From DATADF01 sp046263155 (GTDB lineage Bacteria > Actinomycetota > CADDZG01 > WHSQ01): 37,314 nt of DNA. Shown piece after piece: positions 14,706 through 22,540 of the stretch (its first letter is position 1; the number at the start of each line of letters is the position of its first letter). The translations under genes were made by a program, and so were the position numbers. Location: NCBI GenBank assembly GCA_046263155.1, contig JBHELF010000116.1:1-37314 (forward strand). The letters are read 5' to 3'. The notes beneath the pieces are model-generated. The model saw nothing but the letters and a program-made list of their open reading frames with translations. It was not told the DNA's origin and searched no databases.

Positions 14706-15924
14706 CGGCCCCACTCTGAGATTCTGAAAGTCTTCGCGCTACCGCGTACGCGATCCGCACAGCATTCACCACCGTCTCGTAATTCACATTGGCCGGCGTG
14801 TCGCTCAGCAGGTGGTAGTTCGCGGGAAGGCGCCAGGGCTCGATGGACAACAGTGTCGCCGTCGGGTAGCTGCGTCGGCTGGGGATAATTGCATCCGTCG
14901 AGGCGCGCGTTCGAATATCCCGTTCGAGATCGACTTCCACCTCGATTGCGGCGCGCGCAATCATGTCTCGAAAAGAGGGATCCGTGTAGTCCTCCATCCA
15001 CACCGGGCCCTCGCCCTCCAGCAGCACTAAGTGAGGAGAGCCGACCGTATCCAGGTTCAGGACCCACGTGTTGCCACGATCGAGTTCACCGCGATGGCGC
15101 TCCATGAAGGCCCTGATTCCGTCCTGCAAGGTCTCCTCCGATCCGCAGCTAACGAGCAGGACACGTAACCCTGCGGGAGGTCGGTCCTCGATCATCTCGG
15201 CGAGGGCCACCAGCGACGCGACGCCCGACAGGTTGTCGTTGGCCCCCGGAACCGTCGGACTCCGCCAGATGTCGGCGAGGAAGGTGGTCGCCAGCGTGGA
15301 CAACAGAAGTCCGGCGCGCGCTTTTCTACCGGTCACCGCCGACATAACGGTGAACAGCGGGCCTGCGAGGAGTCCCCACCATTGCGGGATGCCCGTCTTG
15401 ATCCGAGAGATGTATTCGGGCGCCAGTTCGTACGCGGCCTTCTCGAGTCTCTGATTGAAGATCAGACCTGTCTGCGGCGCGTCGTGATGGGCAAGCACGA
15501 CGAGAGTCCGGGTCGCGCCGGGATCCCCCGTGCGCGCCACGACATTGACCGTCGTGCGCCGGCGACGAATCGCTCGCCGAAAAAGCCTCGGACCGTTCTG
15601 TGCCTCGTCGATGATTCCGACGGCGGCCGCCAGAGCAGCCAGGCCTCCCGCGACACGACGGCCGCGCGCCACGAGAGTAGCCGCCGCGATGGCCGCGATA
15701 CCAAGGGTCGTAAGTGTCGGCGGGAAAGGCCCCCATCCGGGCTCTTCCTCGAGGTCGACCGAGGCACACCCCGCGGAGGCCAGGCGCCCCTGCAACCACA
15801 GCGCGGCCTCGCGCTCGCCGGGTGAGCACGGAGTGCGATCGAGTTCGGCCAACGTATCGATGACGTCGCGCAGGGTGCTCTCATCGGGAACCGACTTCGA
15901 AGCAAGACCCTCCACGCGTTCCAC
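14680..15924 (-). CDS. M28-family membrane metallopeptidase
   Basis: This is a predicted zinc aminopeptidase-type protein of about 414 residues. The M28 metal and catalytic residues are visible in order: AHHDAPQTG, GANDNLSGVAS, CGSEETLQDG (Glu-Glu), NLDTVG, and NYHLLSDTPANVNY. Two hydrophobic regions are inserted before and within the catalytic domain (around LGIAAIAAATLVARG and WWGLLAGPLFTVMSAV), so the protein is membrane-bound, as in some larger M28 members. The start is uncertain: GTG 15924 and GTG 15915 both fit the first conserved block, while longer frames run back over the divergent PLP-enzyme gene. A 7-bp inverted repeat lies just upstream. Confidence 0.88.
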   Translation of the reverse strand: MERVEGLASKSVPDESTLRDVIDTLAELDRTPCSPGEREAALWLQGRLASAGCASVDLEEEPGWGPFPPTLTTLGIAAIAAATLVARGRRVAGGLAALAAAVGIIDEAQNGPRLFRRAIRRRRTTVNVVARTGDPGATRTLVVLAHHDAPQTGLIFNQRLEKAAYELAPEYISRIKTGIPQWWGLLAGPLFTVMSAVTGRKARAGLLLSTLATTFLADIWRSPTVPGANDNLSGVASLVALAEMIEDRPPAGLRVLLVSCGSEETLQDGIRAFMERHRGELDRGNTWVLNLDTVGSPHLVLLEGEGPVWMEDYTDPSFRDMIARAAIEVEVDLERDIRTRASTDAIIPSRRSYPTATLLSIEPWRLPANYHLLSDTPANVNYETVVNAVRIAYAVARRLSESQSGAVTPAQRRP

Positions 15925-15933
15925 GCCGGGGAG

Positions 15934-15960
15934 CCTAGTTGGCTCCCTATCGAAACTAGG
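15934..15960. promoter_or_regulatory. Inverted repeat CCTAGTT-N13-AACTAGG, possible operator
   Basis: A perfect 7-bp inverted repeat with a 13-nt spacer sits in the 72-bp divergent gap between the M28 peptidase and the PLP enzyme. Its location suits an operator controlling both genes. A hairpin in a transcript leader is also possible. No local regulator gene is evident. Confidence 0.4.
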
Positions 15961-15996
15961 CTTGGCGATCAACCCATGCACATGGAAGCGGCCTGA

Positions 15997-17016
15997 TTGC
16001 AGACCCCATTTCTCTGGCAGCGCTATCCCAAACTTGCGCAGACTCTGCCCCATGTCGTGTTGGGGGACCGACCTTCCCCGGTGCGGCCGATCTCCGGGTT
16101 GGAGAGGTCCGGAGGAGCTTCCCTCTGGGTCAAGGACGACGGAGTCTTCGGAACCGTGTATGGGGGCAACAAAGTCAGAAAACTGGAGTGGATCCTCCCC
16201 GACTTGCAGCGCAGAGGGGCGAAATCGCTTTTCACGTGGGGAGGTCTCGCGACGCATTGGGGGTTGGCAGCCGCGCTGTATGCGCGCCGGATCAATGTCG
16301 CCACGCACGTTTCGTTAGTCGACCAACCCATCGACGGCACTGTTAGTGCTCATCTGGAACGACTTCGGAAGAGCGCGACCCTCCGCCGGCATCGTTCGGC
16401 GACGCGGGCCGGTCTCGCCGCTCCTATGGAGATCGGGCATGTTGTGATCTCGCAGCGACGAATTCCCTACGTCGTCCGCCCCGGCGGATCCTCGCCATTA
16501 GGCGTCATCGGCTACGTCGACGCGGCCCTGGAGATCGCAGACCAAGTCGCCGCCGGCGCCCTACCGCCGCCGACCCACATCGTGCTGGCCGTCGGTTCGG
16601 GCGGAACGGCGGCCGGGTTGTTGCTCGGAATGCGAATCGCCGGCTTGCGATCTCGAGTGGTGGGGATCGTGGTCGCGCATCAATTGAAGCGAGAGGCCAG
16701 CGTCATCCGCCGCCTCGCCCGACGAGCCCTGGCAACCCTTAGGCGGCGCGGCGCGGATGTTCCAGACGACATCGATATCGAACGCGGCGGACTGGAGACG
16801 ACCAGGGCGTGGCTCGGCGCCGGCTACGGTCACCACACGACGGAGTCGCAGGATGCCCTCACCGTGGCGGGCGAACGCGCGAGCATCGTTCTCGACCCCG
16901 TCTACACGGCAAAGGCGATGGCCGCTTTGCTGGCGCTCGACGAGCGGGGTTACTTCGGGAAGGGGCCGGTCCTGTTCCTGAATACGTTCGACTCCTTATC
17001 CAACGCGATCCACTAA
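15997..17016 (+). CDS. PLP-dependent enzyme, ACC deaminase/D-cysteine desulfhydrase-like
   Basis: This 339-residue fold-type II PLP enzyme belongs to the ACC deaminase/D-cysteine desulfhydrase group. The PLP lysine lies in YGGNKVRKLEW, the substrate-binding region is TWGGLATHWGLAAALYA, and the phosphate-binding glycine loop is VGSGGTAAG. The usual SNH(A/T)R motif of desulfhydrases is replaced by GLATH, so substrate may differ. A C-terminal block LDPVYTAKAMAALL is typical. The start is a TTG at 15997 directly after an in-frame TGA; GGAAG lies about 9 nt upstream. The gene is divergent from the M28 peptidase, and it is 66 bp upstream of the nucleotidyltransferase gene on the same strand. Confidence 0.87.
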   Translation: MQTPFLWQRYPKLAQTLPHVVLGDRPSPVRPISGLERSGGASLWVKDDGVFGTVYGGNKVRKLEWILPDLQRRGAKSLFTWGGLATHWGLAAALYARRINVATHVSLVDQPIDGTVSAHLERLRKSATLRRHRSATRAGLAAPMEIGHVVISQRRIPYVVRPGGSSPLGVIGYVDAALEIADQVAAGALPPPTHIVLAVGSGGTAAGLLLGMRIAGLRSRVVGIVVAHQLKREASVIRRLARRALATLRRRGADVPDDIDIERGGLETTRAWLGAGYGHHTTESQDALTVAGERASIVLDPVYTAKAMAALLALDERGYFGKGPVLFLNTFDSLSNAIH

Positions 17017-17082
17017 CCCACGAAAGACGAATTTGCGGGCGTAGAGACGCAAACGGCTCCATCGTGCTTTGCTTAGACGTCC

Positions 17083-17763
17083 ATGACTGAGGAAGAGGCA
17101 AAGCGCCAGGAGCACGAGGAATATCTCGAACGCGCGCGCGATCAGATCGCCTTCGAGGCGCAAGAAAAATCCGTGGACGAGGCGACCTTTCTCCGAGTCG
17201 TGAAAGAGGCGATCGCGGCGATCGAGAATAAGGAGATCTCTTACGTCATGCACGGCGGGCTGGCGGCCTCTATATGGGGACGACCGCGCTGGACCCACGA
17301 TCTCGACCTCCTAGTGCAGCCGCACGAGGCGATCAGGGCACTCGAAGCTTTGGAGGCGGAGGGTTTTTCTACACATCAAACGGATCCCAATTGGCTTTAC
17401 AAGGCGCTTAAGGGCGGCGTCCTCGTAGACATCTTGTTCAAGGTCGTAGGCGACATCTATCTCGACGATGAGATGCTCGCTCACGCGCGTCGGTCCAAAC
17501 TGAAGGATGTGGAGCTCACGGTTATCGCTCCAGAGGACCTGCTGATAATCAAGGTGACCGCTTTCGACGAGCAGACTTCTCGTCATTGGTTTGATGCCAT
17601 CGGGATCCTCGCCCAGACCGAGCTGGACTGGGATTACCTACTTCAACGGGCGCGCCGCTCCGCGCGGCGAGTGCTGAGCCTCCTCTTATTTGCGCAATCA
17701 AACGACGTGCTGGTTCCGGACAGCGTGATCGATTCGCTGCTGGCCTCCATTCGGGCCGAATAG
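17083..17763 (+). CDS. Nucleotidyltransferase-fold protein (AbiEii/DUF6036-like)
   Basis: This 226-residue protein has the minimal nucleotidyltransferase signature: MHGGLAASIWGRPRWTHDLDLLV, with the Gly-Gly loop and the THDLD pair of aspartates for metal, and a third acidic residue in VLVDILFKV. The first 45 residues are a highly charged helix (EEEAKRQEHEEYLERARDQ) ahead of the domain. Proteins of this fold include AbiEii-type toxins and minimal nucleotidyltransferases, but no AbiEi-like antitoxin lies next to it, so a toxin role is not supported. The ATG at 17083 has no clear ribosome site. Only 3 bp separate it from the thioredoxin-like gene, implying co-transcription. Confidence 0.82.
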   Translation: MTEEEAKRQEHEEYLERARDQIAFEAQEKSVDEATFLRVVKEAIAAIENKEISYVMHGGLAASIWGRPRWTHDLDLLVQPHEAIRALEALEAEGFSTHQTDPNWLYKALKGGVLVDILFKVVGDIYLDDEMLAHARRSKLKDVELTVIAPEDLLIIKVTAFDEQTSRHWFDAIGILAQTELDWDYLLQRARRSARRVLSLLLFAQSNDVLVPDSVIDSLLASIRAE

Positions 17764-17766
17764 AAC

Positions 17767-18351
17767 GTGGGTGCGACCGCCCGGCGTCTCTTGCTGACGC
17801 TTCTTCCCGCGGTGGCTGTAATAGCCGTGCTCGCGTTCGGATTGATGAAATCGTCTCCTACCGCCGTCACCCCGGGATCCGAGGTCCCCGCCTTCGAACT
17901 CGAGACTCTGAACGGAGATGACTTGTCGAGTGAGGATCTGAGAGGGCATCCCGTGGTCCTCAATTTCTGGGCTTCCTGGTGCGCGTCGTGCAGCTCGGAG
18001 TTCCCCGCTCTGGAACGAGTGTGGAAGGAATTCCGCGACGACGGATTGATCGTGGTGGGAGTGAATATCCGAGACGCGGAATCGGCCGCTAGGCGGTACA
18101 CATCCGAGTACGGAGTGAGTTTCCCGGTCGTGAGAGACGAGCAGCTCGAACTCGTGAGGGAATTGGGAGTTGTGGGAGTTCCCGAGACGTACTTCATCGA
18201 TCACGAGTGGCGCTTCGTGACGGCACTCTCAGGGGCGCGTCAGGGAACTCAACAAGGAACGGTCGTGTTGGGACCCATCTCGGAGGAAGCACTGCTCGAG
18301 AACGTGGAGGTTCTTCTTCGCCGCGCCGCAAGCGGGCGCTCTAGTCCCTAA
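17767..18351 (+). CDS. TlpA/ResA-like thiol-disulfide oxidoreductase
   Basis: This 194-residue membrane-anchored thioredoxin begins with a signal-anchor helix (about residues 7-26) and carries the redox motif in NFWASWCASCSSEFPALE. The fold continues with VVGVNIRD and the cis-Pro region VVGVPETYFIDHEWR. Members of the TlpA/ResA/CcmG group reduce exported disulfides, often in cytochrome c maturation, but no such genes are near. The start is GTG 17767, 3 bp after the nucleotidyltransferase stop, so it is translated in the same operon. It ends just before a strong hairpin whose U-run faces the opposite strand. Confidence 0.92.
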   Translation: MGATARRLLLTLLPAVAVIAVLAFGLMKSSPTAVTPGSEVPAFELETLNGDDLSSEDLRGHPVVLNFWASWCASCSSEFPALERVWKEFRDDGLIVVGVNIRDAESAARRYTSEYGVSFPVVRDEQLELVRELGVVGVPETYFIDHEWRFVTALSGARQGTQQGTVVLGPISEEALLENVEVLLRRAASGRSSP

Positions 18352-18383
18352 AAAAATCCGGCCGGGGGAGCCCCGGCCGGATT
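18350..18383 (-). terminator. Intrinsic terminator of the CAP-like gene
   Basis: A perfect 13-bp stem (18355-18367 with 18371-18383) and a 3-nt loop is followed on the minus strand by seven T residues (18356-18350). That is a textbook rho-independent terminator for the gene ending at 18402. On the plus strand the stem lacks a T-run, though it may still slow transcripts from the thioredoxin operon. Confidence 0.9.
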
Positions 18384-18401
18384 GACTTGATGTTAGGTGG
18401 A

Positions 18402-18884
18402 TCAGCAGGCGAGCGGCGTTACGAGCTGCCCGCCCAGGACAACGATGACGTAGACGCGGTCGTTGGCTTCGCCCACGGCCAGACCAATGTGCTCGAAGAA
18501 CGGCCGCCTCAGGACGCTGCGCGGATACTGGTTGCGGGTCATCCGCTTCCAGATCGCGTCGAGGGTCTTTCCCTTCATGATCAAGGCGCCTACCGTGACC
18601 GTGTCGCTCAAGACCTGGTCGCGGGTCTGCGCCCGGAGTTTGGCGATCTCACCATCGCCTTCGCGCTGTTCGATCTCCATGTACACGTTCGCAGCCGCCT
18701 GCAATACCTGATCCAGGCCAAGCGTGCTTCTCTCGAACTTCTCCCGGTACGCGTTGATTGTCTCCGCGAGTTCGCCCTCGATCTCGCTGGGCTCGAAGAG
18801 CAGACATTGGGCCTGAGCAGTAGACCAGGTGGGCAGGAGCGTGAACGCGAGAACCAGCGCTACGAGCCCCCTGAAACTCTTCAT
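18402..18884 (-). CDS. Secreted CAP/SCP-like domain protein, divergent
   Basis: This 160-residue exported protein has a clear signal peptide (MKSFRGLVALVLAFTLL to about residue 26, with AQAQC near the cleavage point). The mature part starts like a CAP/SCP/PR-1 domain: INAYREKFERSTLGLDQVLQAAA, later LRRPFFEHIGLAVGEANDRVYVIVVLGG. The conserved GEN-type motif and the central His/Glu pair of the CAP cavity are not apparent, so it may be a degenerate CAP protein. The ATG at 18884 is preceded by an excellent AGGAGG site. It is followed by a strong terminator. The upstream 117 bp carry an AT-rich inverted repeat at 18948-18966. Confidence 0.72.
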   Translation of the reverse strand: MKSFRGLVALVLAFTLLPTWSTAQAQCLLFEPSEIEGELAETINAYREKFERSTLGLDQVLQAAANVYMEIEQREGDGEIAKLRAQTRDQVLSDTVTVGALIMKGKTLDAIWKRMTRNQYPRSVLRRPFFEHIGLAVGEANDRVYVIVVLGGQLVTPLAC

Positions 18885-18947
18885 ACAGGTCCTCCTCTCA
18901 TAAGACAAGACTCGCTCGCCTCGCCGTTGAGACCGCTGAGTCCTAGG

Positions 18948-18966
18948 TTTGATTCTGAGCATCAAA
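18948..18966. promoter_or_regulatory. Inverted repeat TTTGAT-N7-ATCAAA
   Basis: This is a perfect 6-bp AT-rich inverted repeat upstream of the CAP-like gene and downstream of the coiled-coil gene. It is markedly more AT-rich than its surroundings and lies where an operator would sit. No cognate regulator can be named. Confidence 0.35.
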
Positions 18967-19001
18967 TCCCTGCAAGGCAAGCTGCGGGCATTAATTAACG
19001 C

Positions 19002-20891
19002 TCAGTCGGAACCGTTTTTACCCGGTCGCGCGAAACGCAATCTCCGCCGTAGATCCTTAGTTTGATCGTCGGCCGGCGCTTCCTCGAGCGAATCGTCGTC
19101 AATGAGACTCTTTACCCGTTCGAGCGAATTGCCGAGTCCGGAGAGAGCCCCATCGATTCCGGCTACCGATTGGCGTGCCTCAATGAGCAGTGCGTCGGCC
19201 GCCTTGCGACCGCCTACAACTATGTCATCGGCACTCGTAGTCGCGCGTTCAATCCTCTGGGCGGCGGCCTCCAGGGCCTCGCTTTCGATCGCGAGCGCCT
19301 GACGCTCGGCCGCTTCAAGTCGTTTCGCGGCTTTTCTCTCAGTTCGTTCCCATTCCAATTCAGAGCGCCGCTCGCCCGCCTCACGGATCTTTTCCGCGTC
19401 CTCGCGGGCCTGACGCTGTATCTCAGCTGCTTCGCGTCGCGCCTGCGCGGCCATCTCCGAGGCCTCTTCTCGCGCCCGCGCCTGAACCTGATCCGCCTCC
19501 ATCTCCGCTCGGCGAGTTATGGCTGCTGCATCCTCCGAGGTCTTGTGGAACAGCTCCTCGGCTCGTTTGCGGATCTCCGCCGCCTCGGCCTCGCGCAACG
19601 TTCGCATCTCGGCCAGCTCCTCGTCCGCCTTGGCACGAACCCTCTGTAGGTCTTCCTCCGTCCGCAGGCGAAGCCTCGAGGCTTCCTGCATGCCCTCTGC
19701 ACGGATCTCGTTCGCCTGGCTCTCGGCCTGGCCCTTGATCTCCAAAGCCTCCTGCTCGGCCGCGGTGCGGAGCTCGATCGTGGCCTTGCGCGCCTCTTCT
19801 TCAATCGTCGCGGCTTTGACCTCTGCCTCGGAACGGACTTGGGCGGCGTCGGACTGTGCCTGGGCCAACGCTTCCTTCGCCGCATGTACGGCATCGTTGC
19901 GAATCTGAGCCGCCTGTTCGCTGGCGTTGTCGTAGAGCTCCTCCGCGCGGGCGCGCAGCTCGGTGACCTCGGCTTGCACCCGTGCATGCAGATCGCCGGT
20001 TTCCGCTTCCGCGCGCCCACGGGTCTCGGCGGCCTTTTCCTCGGCGGCCGCTTTGATCTGGTGAGCTTCCTCTTGGGCACGCTCGAAGAGCTCCTGCCCT
20101 CGCGCGCGCATCTCGGCCGCATTCTGCTCCGCGAGGGCGCTGAGATCCGAGGCGCGTTTTTCGGCGCGCGCCTGTGTCGCGCTCGCCTCCTGGTCGGCGA
20201 TGGCAAGTTGGGCGGCGGCTCTCTGCTCGCCTTGCGCTCGCAACGCGACGGCCTCCTTCTCGGCCGTTTGCCGAATGCTGACCGCCTCATTCGTGGCTTC
20301 CAGGAGCCGGCGCGACATCTCGCGCTCCGTTTGCTCGCGGAGCTCCGTTACCTCGGTCTCCACTCGAGCACGCAGCTCGGCAAGCTCCTTGTGCAACCGA
20401 CTGCGAAGCTCGTCGACCTCCGCCTTGACATCGGCGCGGATCTGCACGGCATCTCGTTCGGCGAGTCGCAATGCCTCGCGGCCGAGGTCGCGCGCCTCCG
20501 TCGCCTCCTTCTCCGCGAGAACTCGGAGGCGGTTCGCGTCTGCCTTAGCTTTGGAGATGATCTGATAGGCCTCACGCTCCGCGAGCACGACGGCCTCCGG
20601 CTTATTCGCGTCGGGGTCGGGCAGCGCGCGCCCCACCGTGTGACGAACGGCATCGACTGCCGGGGCTCCTGGAGCTCGGGGCCCCGGCGGCGGCGGTTGC
20701 CCTTCTGTGCCCAGTGACGGAAGCACCTCCATCACGGTTGAGAGTTGCTCCCGTGCCGCCGCGAAGGCTTCGTCCACCTCCGCCCGGAGGGCATCTATCT
20801 CGCGCGGCTGACGCTGCGCGTGTCCCCGCGGGCAAACGCCGTCGGTGAACTCGACGTTCGCCTTGCACTCAGGGCAGTACTGCTGAACCAT
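19002..20891 (-). CDS. Long coiled-coil protein with N-terminal zinc ribbon
   Basis: This 629-residue protein has a short zinc-ribbon-like head, Cys6-x2-Cys9 ... Cys20-x3-His24, a proline-rich linker near residues 62-80, then about 470 residues of uninterrupted Ala/Glu/Arg/Gln helix built on roughly 11-residue steps (motifs such as AEEKAAETRGRAE and REAAEIQRQARED). A short globular tail ends the protein (about 560-629). The composition resembles DivIVA/Scy-type or apolipoprotein-like coiled coils used as cytoskeletal or membrane scaffolds in actinobacteria. No signal peptide or membrane span is present. The ATG has GGGGAG 6 nt upstream. The 127-bp gap to the upstream decarboxylase probably holds its own promoter. 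Confidence 0.85.
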   Translation of the reverse strand: MVQQYCPECKANVEFTDGVCPRGHAQRQPREIDALRAEVDEAFAAAREQLSTVMEVLPSLGTEGQPPPPGPRAPGAPAVDAVRHTVGRALPDPDANKPEAVVLAEREAYQIISKAKADANRLRVLAEKEATEARDLGREALRLAERDAVQIRADVKAEVDELRSRLHKELAELRARVETEVTELREQTEREMSRRLLEATNEAVSIRQTAEKEAVALRAQGEQRAAAQLAIADQEASATQARAEKRASDLSALAEQNAAEMRARGQELFERAQEEAHQIKAAAEEKAAETRGRAEAETGDLHARVQAEVTELRARAEELYDNASEQAAQIRNDAVHAAKEALAQAQSDAAQVRSEAEVKAATIEEEARKATIELRTAAEQEALEIKGQAESQANEIRAEGMQEASRLRLRTEEDLQRVRAKADEELAEMRTLREAEAAEIRKRAEELFHKTSEDAAAITRRAEMEADQVQARAREEASEMAAQARREAAEIQRQAREDAEKIREAGERRSELEWERTERKAAKRLEAAERQALAIESEALEAAAQRIERATTSADDIVVGGRKAADALLIEARQSVAGIDGALSGLGNSLERVKSLIDDDSLEEAPADDQTKDLRRRLRFARPGKNGSD

Positions 20892-21018
20892 GGCTACTCC
20901 CCGGATTGCACTCCGACGTGCGCACTCGGGATCAAAAGACTTCGGACTCTCGATGATAAAGGCGCGAAGAACCCATTTGGAGTGTTTGGACCCTTTGCTT
21001 TGGTCGCAGGGAGCCCGC

Positions 21019-22425
21019 TTAGCCCGTCGTCGCCGCTGCTGCCTTGGCGATGATCTCTATGGCTTCCGCCACCCGGTCTTCATGGGTGCGGTGGCACAGG
21101 ATGCAGGCGCGGATCGTGAAGCTTCCATCCAGAATCGTGCTGGACATGAATACCCGTTGGGAGGAATTGATCTCGGCCAATAGCCGCCGCGTGGCGGCAT
21201 TGGAATCCCCGTTTACCGCCGCAGCTCGGAAGGGCACCACTGTCAGCTCCGGTATCCACGGCAGTTCGAGGCCCGGGACTTCGCGCAGGCCCCTATAAAG
21301 CTGCTGCGCGAGGTCGAGTTTCTCGTCGAGCGCCGCGCGAAATGCCCGGGCGCCGTGAAGCTTCAGGGGAAGCCACACGCGCAGACCGCGGAAGTCTCGC
21401 GACAATTCCGGTGAGTATTCGGAAAAGTTAGGGATGTCTTCCTCGCCGGCGAGGTCCTGGAGGTAGTCCGCTTGAATGTGGTGTGCATCCCGCAGGCGAT
21501 GGCCCTCACGAACAAGTAGACAGCCGGTTCCATAAGGCAGGAACATTCCCTTGTGCGGGTCGAGCGTGATGGAATCCGCGCGTTCGATGCCTCGAAACAG
21601 GCCTTGTCCGCGCTGGGTCAAATGAAAGAACCCTCCGTACGCGGCATCGATGTGAAACCACAGGCCGAATTTCCGGGCGACCTCGCCCACGTTCGCGATG
21701 GGATCCACCGCCCCGGTGTTGGTCGTCCCCGCGCTCGCCACCACAAAGAACGGGATCAGTCCTGCCTCGCGGTCCTCTTCGATCTGCGTGCGCAGGGCGG
21801 CGACATCCATCCGCATGTCCGCTGTCGTCGGCACGGTCCGCACATTTGCTCGGGGAAAACCTGCGAGCAGAGCGGCCTTGGCGACGGAGAGGTGTGCCTG
21901 GTCCGAGACGTAGGCGGTGCCGGAGAGGAAATTCTCCGGGAGCAATGCATGGCGCGCGGCGATGATCGCGGAGAAATTCGCCATGGAGCCCCCGGACGTC
22001 AAGATCCCGCGCGCGTCGGCGGAAAAGCCAAAGAGTTGCGACAGCCACCTAATGACGGTGGCTTCGATTTCGGCAAAGGCGGGGGCCGCGTTCCACACAT
22101 TTACGAAGCGGTTGGTGGCACAGGCCAGGAAATCGGCGACCGCCGCCGAGATAAGTCCGCCGCCGGGGATAAAGGCCATGTATCCCGGTCCCGTGGTGTT
22201 GAAAGCTTTGGCGGCCCCCGCCTTCACCAGTTGGAAGATTTCGTCCAGGTCCTCGGGAAGCTCGGGCCAGGGATCGGCCCGGAGGCCGGCCGCGAACTCC
22301 GTCGCGGAGTCAAGATCCGCGGCCGCCGACGACGGCAACTCATCGACGAAGTCGAGCACGAGGTCGCGCGCCACCTCGATCAGGCGTCGGGACTCGTCGC
22401 GAGACGGCTCGAGCGGGAAACGCAC
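21019..22425 (-). CDS. PLP-dependent aromatic L-amino acid decarboxylase-like protein
   Basis: This 468-residue group II decarboxylase shows GYMAFIPGGGLISAAVADF, TSGGSMANFSAI, HFIDAAYGG-like block WFHIDAAYGGFF, and the PLP lysine in LDPHKGMFLPYG. The length and order match aromatic L-amino acid or tyrosine/DOPA-like decarboxylases, though glutamate decarboxylase-like substrates cannot be excluded. The initiator appears to be the GTG at 22425, but there is no Shine-Dalgarno on this strand, so the start is provisional. It is divergent from the CADD-like gene, with 115 bp between them, and upstream of the coiled-coil gene. Confidence 0.9.
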   Translation of the reverse strand: MRFPLEPSRDESRRLIEVARDLVLDFVDELPSSAAADLDSATEFAAGLRADPWPELPEDLDEIFQLVKAGAAKAFNTTGPGYMAFIPGGGLISAAVADFLACATNRFVNVWNAAPAFAEIEATVIRWLSQLFGFSADARGILTSGGSMANFSAIIAARHALLPENFLSGTAYVSDQAHLSVAKAALLAGFPRANVRTVPTTADMRMDVAALRTQIEEDREAGLIPFFVVASAGTTNTGAVDPIANVGEVARKFGLWFHIDAAYGGFFHLTQRGQGLFRGIERADSITLDPHKGMFLPYGTGCLLVREGHRLRDAHHIQADYLQDLAGEEDIPNFSEYSPELSRDFRGLRVWLPLKLHGARAFRAALDEKLDLAQQLYRGLREVPGLELPWIPELTVVPFRAAAVNGDSNAATRRLLAEINSSQRVFMSSTILDGSFTIRACILCHRTHEDRVAEAIEIIAKAAAATTG

Positions 22426-22540
22426 CGGGAGGAGCCTACTTTTCGCGACCCGACGCGGGCAGACGCGGCCTTTGCGATCGATGTCCGGGCGGCCGGGCGC
22501 GCTAGAGTCCGGGCCTCAGGATCTTTCAGGGGGAGGAAAA

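Noticed and set aside
17083..17763. Toxin-antitoxin system based on the AbiEii-like gene
   Set aside because: The neighbour is a TlpA-like thioredoxin, not an AbiEi-type antitoxin; no helix-turn-helix partner is adjacent.
19839..20717. Plus-strand 292-residue open frame opposite the coiled-coil gene
   Set aside because: High-GC shadow; Leu/Arg/Gly composition, no motif and no ribosome site.
21917..22540. Open frame extending the CADD-like gene by about 200 codons upstream
   Set aside because: It runs antisense over the decarboxylase gene and is low-complexity; the ATG at 22541 has a strong ribosome site and the family length.
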